A stretch of 64,000 nucleotides of DNA from Kordia algicida (GCF_051013375.1 NZ_CP142125.1); one strand, 5' to 3'; shown: positions 16,432 through 26,599, numbered from the stretch's first letter. Notes: generated by a model from the letters alone, not told the origin. Numbers and translations are program-made.

Positions 16432-17081
16432 AACGTAATACGCTCAAACGTATATCCTAAATCGCTAAAATGCTTCAATACTTTTGGAAGCACATAGTGT
16501 AGTTTGTCATATGCTTTCAAACTATCGTGAAATACCACAATACTTCCTGCTTTCGTAGCATTCAATACATTATCAAGACATTCTTCTGGAGTTAATTTAG
16601 TGTCAAAATCGCCACTCAATACATTCCACATGACAATTTTATAGCCTAGTTTTCTAAGTTTTCTAGAAAGTTGAGGTGTTAATTTCCCGTATGGCGGACG
16701 AAATAGTTTTGTCACTGCTGTTGAAGAAACTTCCGCAGTCTTTTCAAGGGTTTTTGTAGCTTCAATTGTATTGGAAATGTACTTTGGTGCAGCAACTTTC
16801 CAGCCGTTTACATGATGTTGTGTGTGGTTTCCAATCGTGTGTCCTTCCACAATCAACCTGTTGTAAATATCTGGATGTTTTCGCACATTATTTCCAATAC
16901 AAAAAAACGTTGCTTTTGCGTTGTAATTTGCGAGTTGCTCTAAAACCCAAGGTGTGACTTCGGGAATTGGTCCATCATCAAAGGTTAAAAAAATTTTCTT
17001 TTCAGAAACTGAAAACTCCCAAAGTAGCTTTGGAAATAACCAAGTGACTATTTTGGGAGTTTTTACAGTATAAAACTTCAT
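16428..17081 (-). CDS. Polysaccharide deacetylase (NodB-type, CE4) family protein
   Basis: A 217-residue protein with a NodB homology domain. The motifs are LTFDDGP (catalytic and metal-binding Asp pair), TIGNHTQHH (the HxxxH metal ligands), LFRPPYGKLTP, and IVVFHDSLKAYDKL. It should remove acetyl groups from a glycan such as peptidoglycan or a surface polysaccharide. A longer frame extends to 17186, but it would run into the DUF2723 gene; the ATG at 17081 (MKFYTVKTPKIV) lies 4 bases after that gene's stop and is the better start. It is thus likely cotranscribed with the DUF2723 gene. Confidence 0.9.
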   Translation of the reverse strand: MKFYTVKTPKIVTWLFPKLLWEFSVSEKKIFLTFDDGPIPEVTPWVLEQLANYNAKATFFCIGNNVRKHPDIYNRLIVEGHTIGNHTQHHVNGWKVAAPKYISNTIEATKTLEKTAEVSSTAVTKLFRPPYGKLTPQLSRKLRKLGYKIVMWNVLSGDFDTKLTPEECLDNVLNATKAGSIVVFHDSLKAYDKLHYVLPKVLKHFSDLGYTFERITF

Positions 17082-17085
17082 TTGT

Positions 17086-20000
17086 TTATTCTTCAAGTCC
17101 TGCAAAAAGATGCTGGAATTGCTCAACATATCCTTGAAAAACGGTAACTTCTTTTTCAAAAAGTTCCTTTTGTCCGTTGGCATCAAGTAATTCGGTAAGA
17201 CTCTTGTATTTTTCTAAATACCCGTAAATTTCTTCAAGTGCATTACTCTGTTCACTAAGTGGAACGCCTTTATAATAATCGAGATATTCTAAATATTTCT
17301 CTTTTACTTGATTGTAGGTTGCGAGTGCTTTTTCCGTTTTTCCAATTTTAAAATATCCATCAATAAAAGGCTCTGTAAAGATGTAATATCCAAAATGTTT
17401 GATTGGCATTTTTTCCAAAGCAAGATCGATGATGTCTTCTGCTTTATCATTTTTACCTTCTTTTACCAATTGTTCCACCAATTTTGCAAGGTTGGTACGA
17501 TATGAAATACTCTGACGACGTGTTTGCGGATCGTGGTAAATATCATCACTTCCAGAATTTCCCCAATCCCATTTCATCACGTTGTCATACATAAGGTCTG
17601 TATTTACACGTCCCATATCGTAATTGCTAGGCAATTTTGTTTCTATAGGAATCAGTTTATACACCAAACCATCTAGTTGAAGGTAATCTTTCATCCAAAT
17701 GTATTCTGCTTTGTCAAAACTTCCACCTGTAAAGTAAATTGGGCGTTCCCAGTCGTTTTGGTTTAAAATATCAAGCATCATTAGGTTGTTCTTATAAATC
17801 GCTGTCTTTGGAAGTTCTATGTCAATATAATCGACCATTTTATCGTGGTCTTCTGGACTTACATATTTCTTAGCATTTTCCTTGTTGACAGGAACTCGGA
17901 TTTTGGTCACAGGATAATACACAATATTTCGTTGGCTATCAGGAATATTGGTATCATCTACTTCGTATACTTCATCAATTAAATACCCGTATTTAGTTTC
18001 TTTTTTATCACTTAAAACCCACTTCATAAAACGATCTAATTCCCAAACAGTACTATCTGCAATGGCAGGATGGCGTTCGTAACGTAGGTAATTTCGGGTT
18101 CCGTGTTTGTATTGATCGTGCGTCATTTCTGAAGGAACGGCTTCACTGTCAAACGCTTTCTTTTTCATTTGATCGATATACCAATCTGTTCCAAGCAAAC
18201 TTGTATTTATCGTTCGTACGTCAGTTCTATAATTTTCGATAGTTTGCGCATACCAAAGAGCAAAAGAATCGTTGTCACCAATAGTAAATATGATAGAACC
18301 AACATCTTCCTGAATGGAGTTTAAGTAAGCTTTTGCAGTAGATTGTGCTGTATATCGATTTGATCTGTCGTGATCGTCCCAGTTTTGACTTGCCATTAAC
18401 AATGGAAACTGCTAATAGTGTGACTAAAGTAACTGCTCCTGCGGCAATTTTTCCATCAAGATATGATTTTAAAGAATCAAAAAGTGCGTAGACTCCATAA
18501 CCTATCCAGATAGCAAATACGTAAAACGAACCTACTAAGGCATAGTCACGTTCTCTTGGTTCAAAAGGTCGTTCGCTTAAGAATATTTTTAAGGCAAGTC
18601 CAGTAAACAGGAAGAATACTAGCAATACCCAAAATTGTTTTGGCGCGCGCAGCAGTAAAAATACAAACCCAATAATCCCTAAAATTAAAGGCAAAAAGTA
18701 ATAGGTGTTTCTTGCTTTGTTTTCTAAAACGTCAGATGGAAGATTGTCTTGAGAAGCGCCCAAATGAATTTCATCAATAAATTTAATTCCGCTTATCCAG
18801 TTTCCGTGATTGTCAAGTTTTCCTTGAATATCGTCTTGTCGTCCAACAAAATTCCACATAAAATAGCGCCAATACATATAGCCCATTTGATAGTTGAGTA
18901 GGTAATGTAGATTTTGTCCAAACGTAGGTGGTTTTACATTGATGTATTCTCGAATCTTTTTTAGATACTTTTCAAAATCTTCTGCATAAATTTCACCGTT
19001 GGCAGCTCGTTTTTTGAAATCATTGATAATTTCTACGATTTGTGGCTCACTACGATATTCGGGTTTAATCTCAAAATCCAACAAACCACTATATTCCATG
19101 TAGTTTACAGCGTGTTCGGAACTCCACATGCGTGGTAAAAAGCCTCTGTGTCGGCTATCGGAGTTTTGTTTTGCTCCTTTCCATTGGTTTACAATAACAT
19201 ATTTATCTAATGCTTCACTTTTCTCGTATCTAGGTTTGTCATCAATATATGGTTGCTTTTCGTCCAATCCGCCATATATATCGGTATACATAGGTCCGTA
19301 TAATACATGTGTTTCAGGATATTGCTCTAAATTGTAATATGCTAATAATAAATGAGCGTTTGAAGGTTGATTTTCATTTACAACAATATCAGAGTTGGCA
19401 CGAATTGGAATCATAAACCAAGTAGAAAATCCGACCAATATAAACGCCAAACAAAGTGTAATGGTATTAAGTAAGCGGTAATTTTTTTTCCTTGTATAAT
19501 TGATCGCAAAGTAAAATACTGCAATAAAGGTTAAGCCTGCAATGATATATCCTGAATTAAATGGCAATCCAAACGTATTTACAAAAAACACTTCCATTTC
19601 CCAGAAGATACTCAGTGTAGTTGGCGGAATAAATTTAAACACAAACATGAGTACTGCAACAGAAATAACGTTTGCTAAGATGAAGCCTGGAATGGTGGTT
19701 TTCTCGTAATTTTTAAAATAATAAATCATTCCCAACGCAGGTATTGTCAATAATCCCATCAAGTGAACTCCAAAAGCAAGTCCAATAACTAACGAAATTA
19801 AAACAAGCCATTTGTCTCCTCTTGGTTTGTGCATCTCGTCTGCCCAACGCAATACCAACCAGAATAATACTGCCATCAAGCAAATTGCCATAGCGTATAC
19901 TTCAGCTTCTACGGCGCTAAACCAAAAACTATCTGAAAACGTAAAAGCTAATGAACCTACAAGTCCACTTCCTAAAACAGCAATCTTTTTTCCTTGTGTG

Positions 20001-20368
20001 AATTTTACATCTTCGTTGTTAGGATCTGAAGTATTTATTTTTTTCAGAGCAACCTTACGAACCAAATTGGTAATCGACCAAAACATGAATAATATGGTAA
20101 AAGCGCTCGAAAAAACAGACAAGTAATTTACCATCAATGCAACTTGTTCAGGTCCGGAAGCAAATGTGCCAAAAATGGCGCCCATCATTTGATAAAAAGG
20201 CGCTCCCGGCGGATGCCCAACTTGAAGGTTTGCAGAAGTTGCAATATATTCAGCACAATCCCAATAACTTGCTGTTGGTTCAACAGTTAAGCTAAAAGTG
20301 ATTAATGCGATTAAAAAAACTACCCATCCTAAAATGGTGTTCCATTTTTTAAAGTTCAAAGAAGTCAT
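17086..20368 (-). pseudogene. DUF2723 membrane protein interrupted by a one-base frameshift
   Basis: Two overlapping frames together make one DUF2723 protein (family of about 1,100 residues, glycosyltransferase-like membrane proteins of Bacteroidota). The front frame (20368 to 18275) has the family start WDCAEYIATSANLQVGHPPG and many membrane helices. The back frame (17086 to 18402) starts inside ASQNWDDHDRSNRYTAQST. Removing one A from the run at 18406-18408 (plus strand) joins them as AVPLLMASQNWDDHDRS, giving 1,093 residues. So the frame is broken by a single inserted base: a true mutation, a sequencing error, or less likely programmed slippage. If translated as is, the product loses its soluble C-terminal third. 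The downstream deacetylase suggests a cell-surface glycan role. Confidence 0.88.
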
Positions 20369-20478
20369 GTAATACCTTTTAATTAAGACTAACGGCGAAT
20401 TTAAGAATTTATCACATAAGAAGTGTATTTTTTTGGAAAACGTTAAGAATCATTTTGTGAAAATAAATGAAAAAAATA

Positions 20479-20509
20479 TTTGGACTTCTCAAACTTTGTT
20501 TTAAATTTG
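20479..20509 (+). promoter_or_regulatory. Promoter of tRNA-Gln
   Basis: TTTG (20479-20482), a 19-base spacer and TAAATTTG (20502-20509) match the Bacteroidetes housekeeping promoter exactly. The tRNA begins 19 bases on. This is the clearest promoter in the window. Confidence 0.85.
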
Positions 20510-20527
20510 CAACCGCATTACAGCAAT

Positions 20528-20600
20528 TGGCCTATGGTGTAACTGGCAACACGTCTGGTTTTGGTCCAGAAGAGTCTAGGTTCGAGCCCTAGTAGGCCAA
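20528..20600 (+). tRNA. tRNA-Gln (anticodon TTG)
   Basis: The acceptor arms TGGCCTA (20528-20534) and TAGGCCA (20593-20599) pair fully. The anticodon arm is TCTGG-TTTTGGT-CCAGA, giving anticodon TTG for glutamine. The T arm contains GGTTCGAGCCC. CCA is not encoded. It has a consensus promoter and its own terminator, so it is a single-gene unit. Confidence 0.95.
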
Positions 20601-20606
20601 CAAAGC

Positions 20607-20637
20607 AAAATCCCGATCATTTAATCGGGATTTTTTG
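20607..20637. terminator. Terminator of tRNA-Gln
   Basis: AAAATCCCGAT pairs with ATCGGGATTTT around a 6-base loop and is followed by more T residues. Confidence 0.85.
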
Positions 20638-20640
20638 TTT

Positions 20641-21060
20641 GTAATAATTTACATTGTTAACGCTGAGATAAGTTCTTATAGTATATATCGTCATATACTT
20701 CTATAGGTAAAGTGAAAAGCTTCTCTAAAAAGCAGAAAAAACTTTTTTATCCAATATCTTCATCAATAAATTACGTTTAAAATATTTTTCTTTAAGTGGT
20801 TAAAGCCGTAATTCTTCTGGAAAACATAAATTTTTTTAAGTTTTATATATTTTTTTTAAAACTAAAATCATGGAAATTATTGTCATTCAAGGTATTGTGC
20901 TTTATAAAAATGTTAAAATTTCTAAAATTCTTTAACAAATAAGTAATTGTATATCAATATTATAAATTAATTTAATGTTAATATTAATACGTTTATATGC
21001 AATGTTGATAGTAATACTATTATCTTTGCGTTCGTAAATATTGAAATAGTGAATTCTTAA
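20641..21060. other. AT-rich gap before the ABC export operon
   Basis: About 420 bases without a convincing gene. It holds only very short frames, no recognised RNA gene, and near its end the putative -7 element at 21021. The high AT content suits a regulated promoter region, but no operator stands out. Confidence 0.5.
21021..21028 (+). promoter_or_regulatory. Candidate -7 element of the ABC/HlyD/TolC operon
   Basis: TATCTTTG fits TAnnTTTG. The nearest upstream TTG is only 13 bases away, so the -33 box is not certain. Confidence 0.45.
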
Positions 21061-21114
21061 ATGTTTCGCAGTATATTTACAAATATAAAAAGGAACGTTT
21101 TTAATGTAAAAAAA

Positions 21115-22785
21115 ATGGCAAATACTCAATTATCACCTTGGCAACGTTTTGTTGGCTTACTTCAATTAGAGAAAAAAGATATTTTGCAGATTCTATATTA
21201 TGCCATATTTGCAGGAATCGTGGCATTGTCGCTTCCGTTGGGAATTCAGTCTATTATCAACCTTATACAAGGCGCGCAGGTGTCTACTTCATGGGTTGTA
21301 TTGGTCGTTTTGGTAACACTTGGTGTAATTTTTTCTGGAGCTTTACAGCTAATGCAATTGCGAATTATAGAAACGGTTCAGCAGCGTATTTTTATGCGAG
21401 CTTCTTTTGAATTGAGTTATCGTTTTCCAAAAATTAGAATGGACGAATTACACAATTACTATCCGCCAGAATTGGCAAACCGCTTCTTTGATACATTAAC
21501 CATTCAAAAAGGACTTTCTAAAATTTTGATAGACGTGCCATCAGCATTGCTACAAATTTTATTTGCTTTAATTCTACTATCATTTTATCATCCGTTTTTT
21601 ATCATATTTGGTGTATTGCTAGTTGCGTTGATTTTTATCGTATTCAAATACACCGCAAGGAGAGGTTTGCAAACCAGCTTAGACGAGTCGAAAAATAAAT
21701 ATAAAGTAGCTCATTGGATTCAGGAAGTTGCCAGAACCATGGTAAGTTTCAAACTTTCAGGAAATACCAATCTCGCACTCAAAAAAAATGATGTATTGGT
21801 AGAAGGATATCTCAAAGCTCGTGAAAGTCATTTCCGTGTTCTGGTAATGCAATTCATTCAAATGATTTCATTTAAAGTATTAGTAACTGCTTCTTTGCTA
21901 CTAATTGGTGGTGCTTTGGTGCTAAATCAAGAAATGAACATTGGACAGTTTGTTGCTGCCGAAATCATTATCTTATTAGTCATTGGTTCGGTTGAAAAAT
22001 TAATTGTAGGTTTAGAATCGTTCTACGACGTTTTAACTTCTATAGAAAAATTAGGGCAAGTAGTAGACAAAGGTTTGGAACCGCAAGAAGGCGAAACGCC
22101 AAATTTTGAAGAAGAAATGGAAATTGAGTTAGACAATGTTTCGTATGAAGTTTCTAACAGAGAAAAACCAATCTTAAAAGATATTTCATTTACAATCACG
22201 CCCAAAAGCAGAATTTTAATTCAAGGTGAAAGCGGTTCTGGAAAATCGAGTTTGTTACGATTGATCGCAGGAGTAAATGCGCCAACTTCAGGAAGTGTGT
22301 ATGTCAATAAATTTTCAATAGAAAGTTTACATTTAAATTATTACCGAACACACTTAGGATTATCACTTTCAGAAGAAACACCATTTGAAGGAACAATCAG
22401 GGAAAATCTCGCATTTGGAAACGAAAATATCTCTGATGAAACAATTTTTTGGGCACTTGAAAAAGTAGGCTTAACACAATTCATTAAAGAACAACCACAA
22501 GGTTTGCGAACCATTTTAAATCCTGAAGGAAAACAAATTTCATACAATATTTCCAAGAAAATAGTATTGGCAAGAGCCATCATCAAAAAACCAAAGGTGT
22601 TGATTCTAGAAGATCCACTCGATCAATTTAATGAAGATGAAAGTAATAGAATTATTGACTTTATAACAGACAAATCAAATCCGTGGGCACTAATTGTTGT
22701 GAGTAGCAACGAACGTTGGAAAACAAATTGTGGCGGAATAATTACACTAGATAAAGGAGAAATTAAAGATAGAAAGGCATGCTAA
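21115..22785 (+). CDS. ABC transporter (membrane plus ATPase domains) with altered ATPase motifs
   Basis: A 556-residue half-transporter fused to a nucleotide-binding domain, first gene of a type I-like export operon. The membrane part (about 30-310) has five or six helices. The ATPase part keeps Walker A (GESGSGKSS, near 371), but other motifs differ from the norm: the LSGGQ signature is replaced by SYNISKK, the Walker B end LLLDEP reads LILEDP (Asp and Glu swapped), and the H-loop histidine is missing (VVSSNERW). It may hydrolyse ATP poorly or not at all. The ATG at 21115 begins MANTQLSPWQRFVGLL; an in-frame ATG at 21061 would add 18 residues. Its stop overlaps the next gene by 7 bases. Confidence 0.88.
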   Translation: MANTQLSPWQRFVGLLQLEKKDILQILYYAIFAGIVALSLPLGIQSIINLIQGAQVSTSWVVLVVLVTLGVIFSGALQLMQLRIIETVQQRIFMRASFELSYRFPKIRMDELHNYYPPELANRFFDTLTIQKGLSKILIDVPSALLQILFALILLSFYHPFFIIFGVLLVALIFIVFKYTARRGLQTSLDESKNKYKVAHWIQEVARTMVSFKLSGNTNLALKKNDVLVEGYLKARESHFRVLVMQFIQMISFKVLVTASLLLIGGALVLNQEMNIGQFVAAEIIILLVIGSVEKLIVGLESFYDVLTSIEKLGQVVDKGLEPQEGETPNFEEEMEIELDNVSYEVSNREKPILKDISFTITPKSRILIQGESGSGKSSLLRLIAGVNAPTSGSVYVNKFSIESLHLNYYRTHLGLSLSEETPFEGTIRENLAFGNENISDETIFWALEKVGLTQFIKEQPQGLRTILNPEGKQISYNISKKIVLARAIIKKPKVLILEDPLDQFNEDESNRIIDFITDKSNPWALIVVSSNERWKTNCGGIITLDKGEIKDRKAC

Positions 22786-24140
22786 ATATTTCAAATAATC
22801 AGCTTAATAAAAAAGTAAAACTTACGCAGTTTGCATCTGGTAAGCTTGTCTTTAATAAACAATATTACAAGCAACTCAATAAGTTTTTGTTAACCTTTGC
22901 CATTGTGGGAATTATTGTGCTATTCCTTCCTTGGACACAAAATATTTCTGGACAAGGACAAGTCACAACCTTGCGACCAGATCAGCGTCCGCAAACAATT
23001 CAATCACAAATTCCTGGGCGAATTGAGCAATGGTATGTTCGTGAAGGTGATTCAGTACGCAAAGGAGACACTATTTTAAAAATATCTGAAGTAAAAAGTG
23101 AATACTTTGACGATAAATTGGTTGAAAGAACAGGCGATCAAATCAAAGCGAAATCTTCTTCGGTAGTTGCTTACAAAGGAAAAATTAGTGCTTTGGAGAG
23201 ACAAGTTTCCGCTTTGTTACGTGAGCGTGATTTAAAACTAGAACAAACGCAAAACAAACTCTTGCAAGCAAAGCTGAAAATTAAAGGCGATAGTATCGAT
23301 GTAGAAGCTGCTCGCATCAATAAAAACATTGCGCAACGTCAGTATGACCGAACGTTAACGTTGCAAAAAGAAGGTTTAAAAGCGGTAAAAGATGTAGAGG
23401 AAAAGCGTTTAAAATTGCAAGAAACGGAGGCAAAATTAATTTCACTTGAAAATAAATTTTTGGCGAACAAAAACGACCTTATCAACGCAAAAATCGAATT
23501 ATCTAAAACAAAAGCGGCATACGCAGACAAAATTTCAAAAGCGCAGAGTGATATGTTTACAGCGCAGTCAAGTCAGTTTGATACAGAAGCGCAAGTGACA
23601 AAATTAGAAAATCAATATACCAATTACAAAATCCGAAATGGTTTGCAGTACATTCTAGCGCCGCAAGATGGTTTTATCAACAAAGCCTTAAAAGGTGGAA
23701 TTGGAGAAACCTTTAAAGAAGGGGAAGAATTGGTAGGAATCATGCCTGCAAGTTATGAATTGGCAGTAGAAAGTTATGTGCGTCCAATTGATTTGCCATT
23801 AATTCACATTGGCGAAAAAGTCCGTATACAATTTGATGGTTGGCCTGCAATCATTTTCAGTGGTTGGCCAAATGTATCTTACGGAACTTATGGAGCCAAA
23901 GTAGTTGCAATTGAAAACTTTATCAGTGAAAACGGAAAATACAGAATATTACTTGCCCCAGACGAAAACGATCACGATTGGCCAACGGCAATTCGAGTGG
24001 GTTCAGGAGCAAAAACAATCGCGCTATTAGACGATGTGCCAATTTGGTTTGAATTGTGGAGACAACTCAACAGTTTTCCACCAAACTACTATCAGCCAGA
24101 AGGAACAAGCGCAAAAAACAAAACAGCTAAGAAGAAATAA
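22779..24140 (+). CDS. HlyD-family membrane fusion protein
   Basis: A 453-residue periplasmic adaptor. One membrane helix near residues 35-55 (FLLTFAIVGIIVLFLPW) is followed by the split lipoyl half-motif SQIPGRIEQWYVREGDSVRK, a long coiled coil (about 120-285, rich in Lys, Glu, Gln and Ala), the second half ILAPQDGFINK, and a beta-barrel part. It would bridge the ABC protein in the inner membrane to the TolC-like channel. It overlaps the ABC gene by 7 bases and is 2 bases from the TolC-like gene, so the three are surely one operon. The cargo is not encoded nearby. Confidence 0.93.
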   Translation: MLNISNNQLNKKVKLTQFASGKLVFNKQYYKQLNKFLLTFAIVGIIVLFLPWTQNISGQGQVTTLRPDQRPQTIQSQIPGRIEQWYVREGDSVRKGDTILKISEVKSEYFDDKLVERTGDQIKAKSSSVVAYKGKISALERQVSALLRERDLKLEQTQNKLLQAKLKIKGDSIDVEAARINKNIAQRQYDRTLTLQKEGLKAVKDVEEKRLKLQETEAKLISLENKFLANKNDLINAKIELSKTKAAYADKISKAQSDMFTAQSSQFDTEAQVTKLENQYTNYKIRNGLQYILAPQDGFINKALKGGIGETFKEGEELVGIMPASYELAVESYVRPIDLPLIHIGEKVRIQFDGWPAIIFSGWPNVSYGTYGAKVVAIENFISENGKYRILLAPDENDHDWPTAIRVGSGAKTIALLDDVPIWFELWRQLNSFPPNYYQPEGTSAKNKTAKKK

Positions 24141-24142
24141 CT

Positions 24143-25543
24143 ATGAGATACATCTTTCTTTTACTTGTATTTCTTTTCAGTGGAAATGTTACGGCTCAAA
24201 TAGAAAATCCGTTGGACTCTATATTGTCTTTAGATGAATATCTTGGGTATGTAAAAACGTATCATCCTATCGTGAAACAGGCAAATTTGATTATCAACGA
24301 AAGTGAAGCCAAATTGCTAAAAGCTCGTGGTGCGTTTGACCCGAAATTGGAAGTCGATTACAATCGTAAAAAATTCAAAAACACAGAATATTACGACAAA
24401 CTTAATGCGACATTTAAAATTCCAACGTGGTATGGTGTCGAATTCAAAGCAAATTTTGAAGAAAATACAGGTGAGTTCTTAAATCCTGAGTTAACCGTGC
24501 CAACCGATGGCTTATACAGCGCAGGAGTTTCGGTTTCGCTCGCAAGAGGTTTACTAATTAATGAACGAATGGCAATGCTCAAACAAGCCAAACTATTCAC
24601 ACAACAAGCGCAAGTAGATCAGCAACTATTGGTCAATGAAATACTGTACGAAGCCGCAATAACCTATTTTAAATGGTTAAAATCTTATAGAAACAAAGAA
24701 GTATACGAATCCTTTTTGTCGAATGCGGCATTGCGTTTTGACGGAATCAAAAGAAGTTTTCGCGAAGGTGAAAAAGCCGCAATTGATACGCTTGAAGCGC
24801 GATTGACCTTAAACACCAGAAAATTAGACTTAGAAAAAGCGCGGATCAACTATGTAAAATCGTCATTGGAACTCTCTAATTTTTTATGGCTAAATAACAA
24901 CACGCCTGTTGAACTCAGAGAAAATATTCAGCCAGATACAACTACGTTTGAACGTATTGACGAAATTTTGAATGTAACTGCGTTTGATAGTGAAGATTTT
25001 GATGTAGAAGCGCATCCAAAAATTCAGTCGCTCAACCTCAAATATGAAAGTTTACAACTCAACAGGCGATTAAAACAAAATATGTTATTGCCAAAAATTG
25101 ACTTGCAATACAACTTTCTGTCGCAAACACCAGACGAAGTAGGAACCTTTAATACGCAAAACTATAAAGCAGGATTAAACATCAGTTTTCCGTTATTCTT
25201 ACGAAAAGAACGCGGAGATTTGCGCTTGGCGAAACTCAAACTACAAGACTTAGAATTTGAACGAACCACCACACGCGTCACGCTCAAAAACAAAATTGAC
25301 GCTGTAACACAGGAAATAAATTCATACATATTGCAAAATCAACTTACGGAACAATTGGTAAATGACTATGAAGTCATGTTGCAAGCGGAAGAACGTAAAT
25401 TTTTCTTAGGAGAAAGCTCGTTGTTTCTAGTAAATTCGCGAGAAGCAAAGCTAATAGAAAACAAAATAAAAGCCATTGATTTGGAAAACAAATATTTCAA
25501 AACCAAAGCAAGTTTATTCAATATTATGGCGAATTTGTTGTAG
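24143..25543 (+). CDS. TolC family outer-membrane channel protein
   Basis: A 466-residue protein with a signal peptide (MRYIFLLLVFLFSGNVTAQ) and the repeated long-helix plus strand pattern of outer-membrane efflux proteins. The N-terminal LDEYLGYVKTYHPIVKQANL is the usual entry helix of the family, and the second repeat starts near AHPKIQSLNLKYESLQL. Length is normal for TolC-like proteins. It is the last gene of the ABC/HlyD/TolC operon and forms the outer-membrane exit duct. A terminator shared with the convergent universal stress gene follows. Confidence 0.93.
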   Translation: MRYIFLLLVFLFSGNVTAQIENPLDSILSLDEYLGYVKTYHPIVKQANLIINESEAKLLKARGAFDPKLEVDYNRKKFKNTEYYDKLNATFKIPTWYGVEFKANFEENTGEFLNPELTVPTDGLYSAGVSVSLARGLLINERMAMLKQAKLFTQQAQVDQQLLVNEILYEAAITYFKWLKSYRNKEVYESFLSNAALRFDGIKRSFREGEKAAIDTLEARLTLNTRKLDLEKARINYVKSSLELSNFLWLNNNTPVELRENIQPDTTTFERIDEILNVTAFDSEDFDVEAHPKIQSLNLKYESLQLNRRLKQNMLLPKIDLQYNFLSQTPDEVGTFNTQNYKAGLNISFPLFLRKERGDLRLAKLKLQDLEFERTTTRVTLKNKIDAVTQEINSYILQNQLTEQLVNDYEVMLQAEERKFFLGESSLFLVNSREAKLIENKIKAIDLENKYFKTKASLFNIMANLL

Positions 25544-25563
25544 TAAAATGAAAAAGAAAAAGT

Positions 25564-25597
25564 AAAAATCCCAATCGTCACAGATTGGGATTTTTTA
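25564..25597. terminator. Bidirectional terminator between the TolC-like and stress genes
   Basis: AAAAATCCCAATC pairs with GATTGGGATTTTT around a 6-base loop. With A and T tracts on both sides it can serve both convergent genes. Confidence 0.85.
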
Positions 25598-25629
25598 ATA
25601 ATATTTTTAGTTATTCAATCATTCAATCT

Positions 25630-26454
25630 TTAAATCTTAAAAGTAATCACAGGGCGCAACGCATGATTTACCAAATCTTCACTAATGCTTCCATTAAAAA
25701 AATGCGCCAAACCTTGTCGTCCATGTGTGCTCATTCCAATTAAATCGGCATCAATGGCGCGCGAAAAATTCAAAATTCCGTGTTCAATAGTATCATCGTT
25801 GTAAATATGTGTTTCATGTTCGCCAAGTTCATCATAACTCGCAATAAAATCATTCATTTTCTTTTCTGCAGCAGCAGTAGTCACAAAACGATTTGGTGTA
25901 TTTACAAACAACAAATGAAGCTTTGCGTTAAAGCTATTTGCAAAATCTACGGCTTGTTCGAATACCAATTTTTGATCGTCGGTAAAATCAGAAGCAAACA
26001 CAAAATTGCTCACATTAAAATTTTCAATATCATTCTTAATTACCAAAACAGGCGCATCTGCAGTACGAACAACCTTCTCAGTATTTGAACCGATAAACAT
26101 TTCTTTAATGCCAGAAACACCACTAGAACCCATCACAACCAAATCAATGTCATACTGTCTAATTGCCATCGTGATGCCATCAAAAGCTTTGTGAGATTCC
26201 ACAGTAACTTCTACATTAATTCCTTGCATAAAATCTTGCTGCATTGTTTTCTCAAAACGCTCATTGGCAATTTTCATAAAAAGTAATTGTTCGGGCACAT
26301 CTAAATTTGTGTCTCCCGACAAAAGATGCGAAGGCATTTCGAGCATGTGCATCAAATAAATGGTTGCATTATTTTGTCTGGCTAATGAAGCGGCAACTTT
26401 CAGTGCATAATCAGCTTGCTCTGAAAAATCGGTTGGAAGTAGAATTTTTTTCAT
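25630..26454 (-). CDS. Tandem-domain universal stress protein (UspA family)
   Basis: A 274-residue protein made of two UspA domains. The first starts MKKILLPTDFSEQADYALK and has the ATP-loop GSSGVSGIKEMFIGS. The second starts near VSNFVFASDFTDDQ and has STHGRQGLAHFFNGS. Both keep the G-x2-G-x9-G-S nucleotide motif, so both may bind ATP. Such proteins are cytoplasmic and rise under stress or growth arrest. It has no operon partner and converges on the export operon. Confidence 0.95.
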   Translation of the reverse strand: MKKILLPTDFSEQADYALKVAASLARQNNATIYLMHMLEMPSHLLSGDTNLDVPEQLLFMKIANERFEKTMQQDFMQGINVEVTVESHKAFDGITMAIRQYDIDLVVMGSSGVSGIKEMFIGSNTEKVVRTADAPVLVIKNDIENFNVSNFVFASDFTDDQKLVFEQAVDFANSFNAKLHLLFVNTPNRFVTTAAAEKKMNDFIASYDELGEHETHIYNDDTIEHGILNFSRAIDADLIGMSTHGRQGLAHFFNGSISEDLVNHALRPVITFKI

Positions 26455-26538
26455 CTAACTATTAAGTTTTTAGTATAATAACTAAAGTTACAAATAAAAT
26501 CCTTTGGTTGAATAGTTTTTAAGATTAGAAAAAATGTG

Positions 26539-26546
26539 TATATTTG
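26539..26546 (+). promoter_or_regulatory. -7 element of the rimP-nusA-infB operon
   Basis: TATATTTG fits TAnnTTTG, 63 bases before the rimP ATG. A T-rich stretch at 26515-26520 stands at the -33 position. Confidence 0.6.
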
Positions 26547-26575
26547 CACCGTTATAAGACGAAAAGAATACAAAT

Positions 26576-26599
26576 GAGGGGACAGAAGTCCCCTCTTTT
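26576..26599 (+). promoter_or_regulatory. Hairpin in the rimP leader
   Basis: GAGGGGAC pairs perfectly with GTCCCCTC around an AGAA loop (26576-26595), followed by TTTTC. It lies between the -7 element and the rimP start, so it would be in the mRNA leader. The shape suits an attenuator or a protein-binding site. I cannot tell whether it matches a described rimP leader RNA family. Confidence 0.6.

Noticed and set aside
17082..17186. Longer start for the polysaccharide deacetylase
   Set aside because: It would overlap the end of the DUF2723 gene by about 100 bases, and the NodB domain is complete from the ATG at 17081.
8300..25543. Link between the RiPP-like peptides and the ABC/HlyD/TolC operon
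   Set aside because: The ABC protein has no N-terminal C39 peptidase domain to cut GG leaders, and the operon lies more than 12 kb away; there is no sequence support for a joint system.
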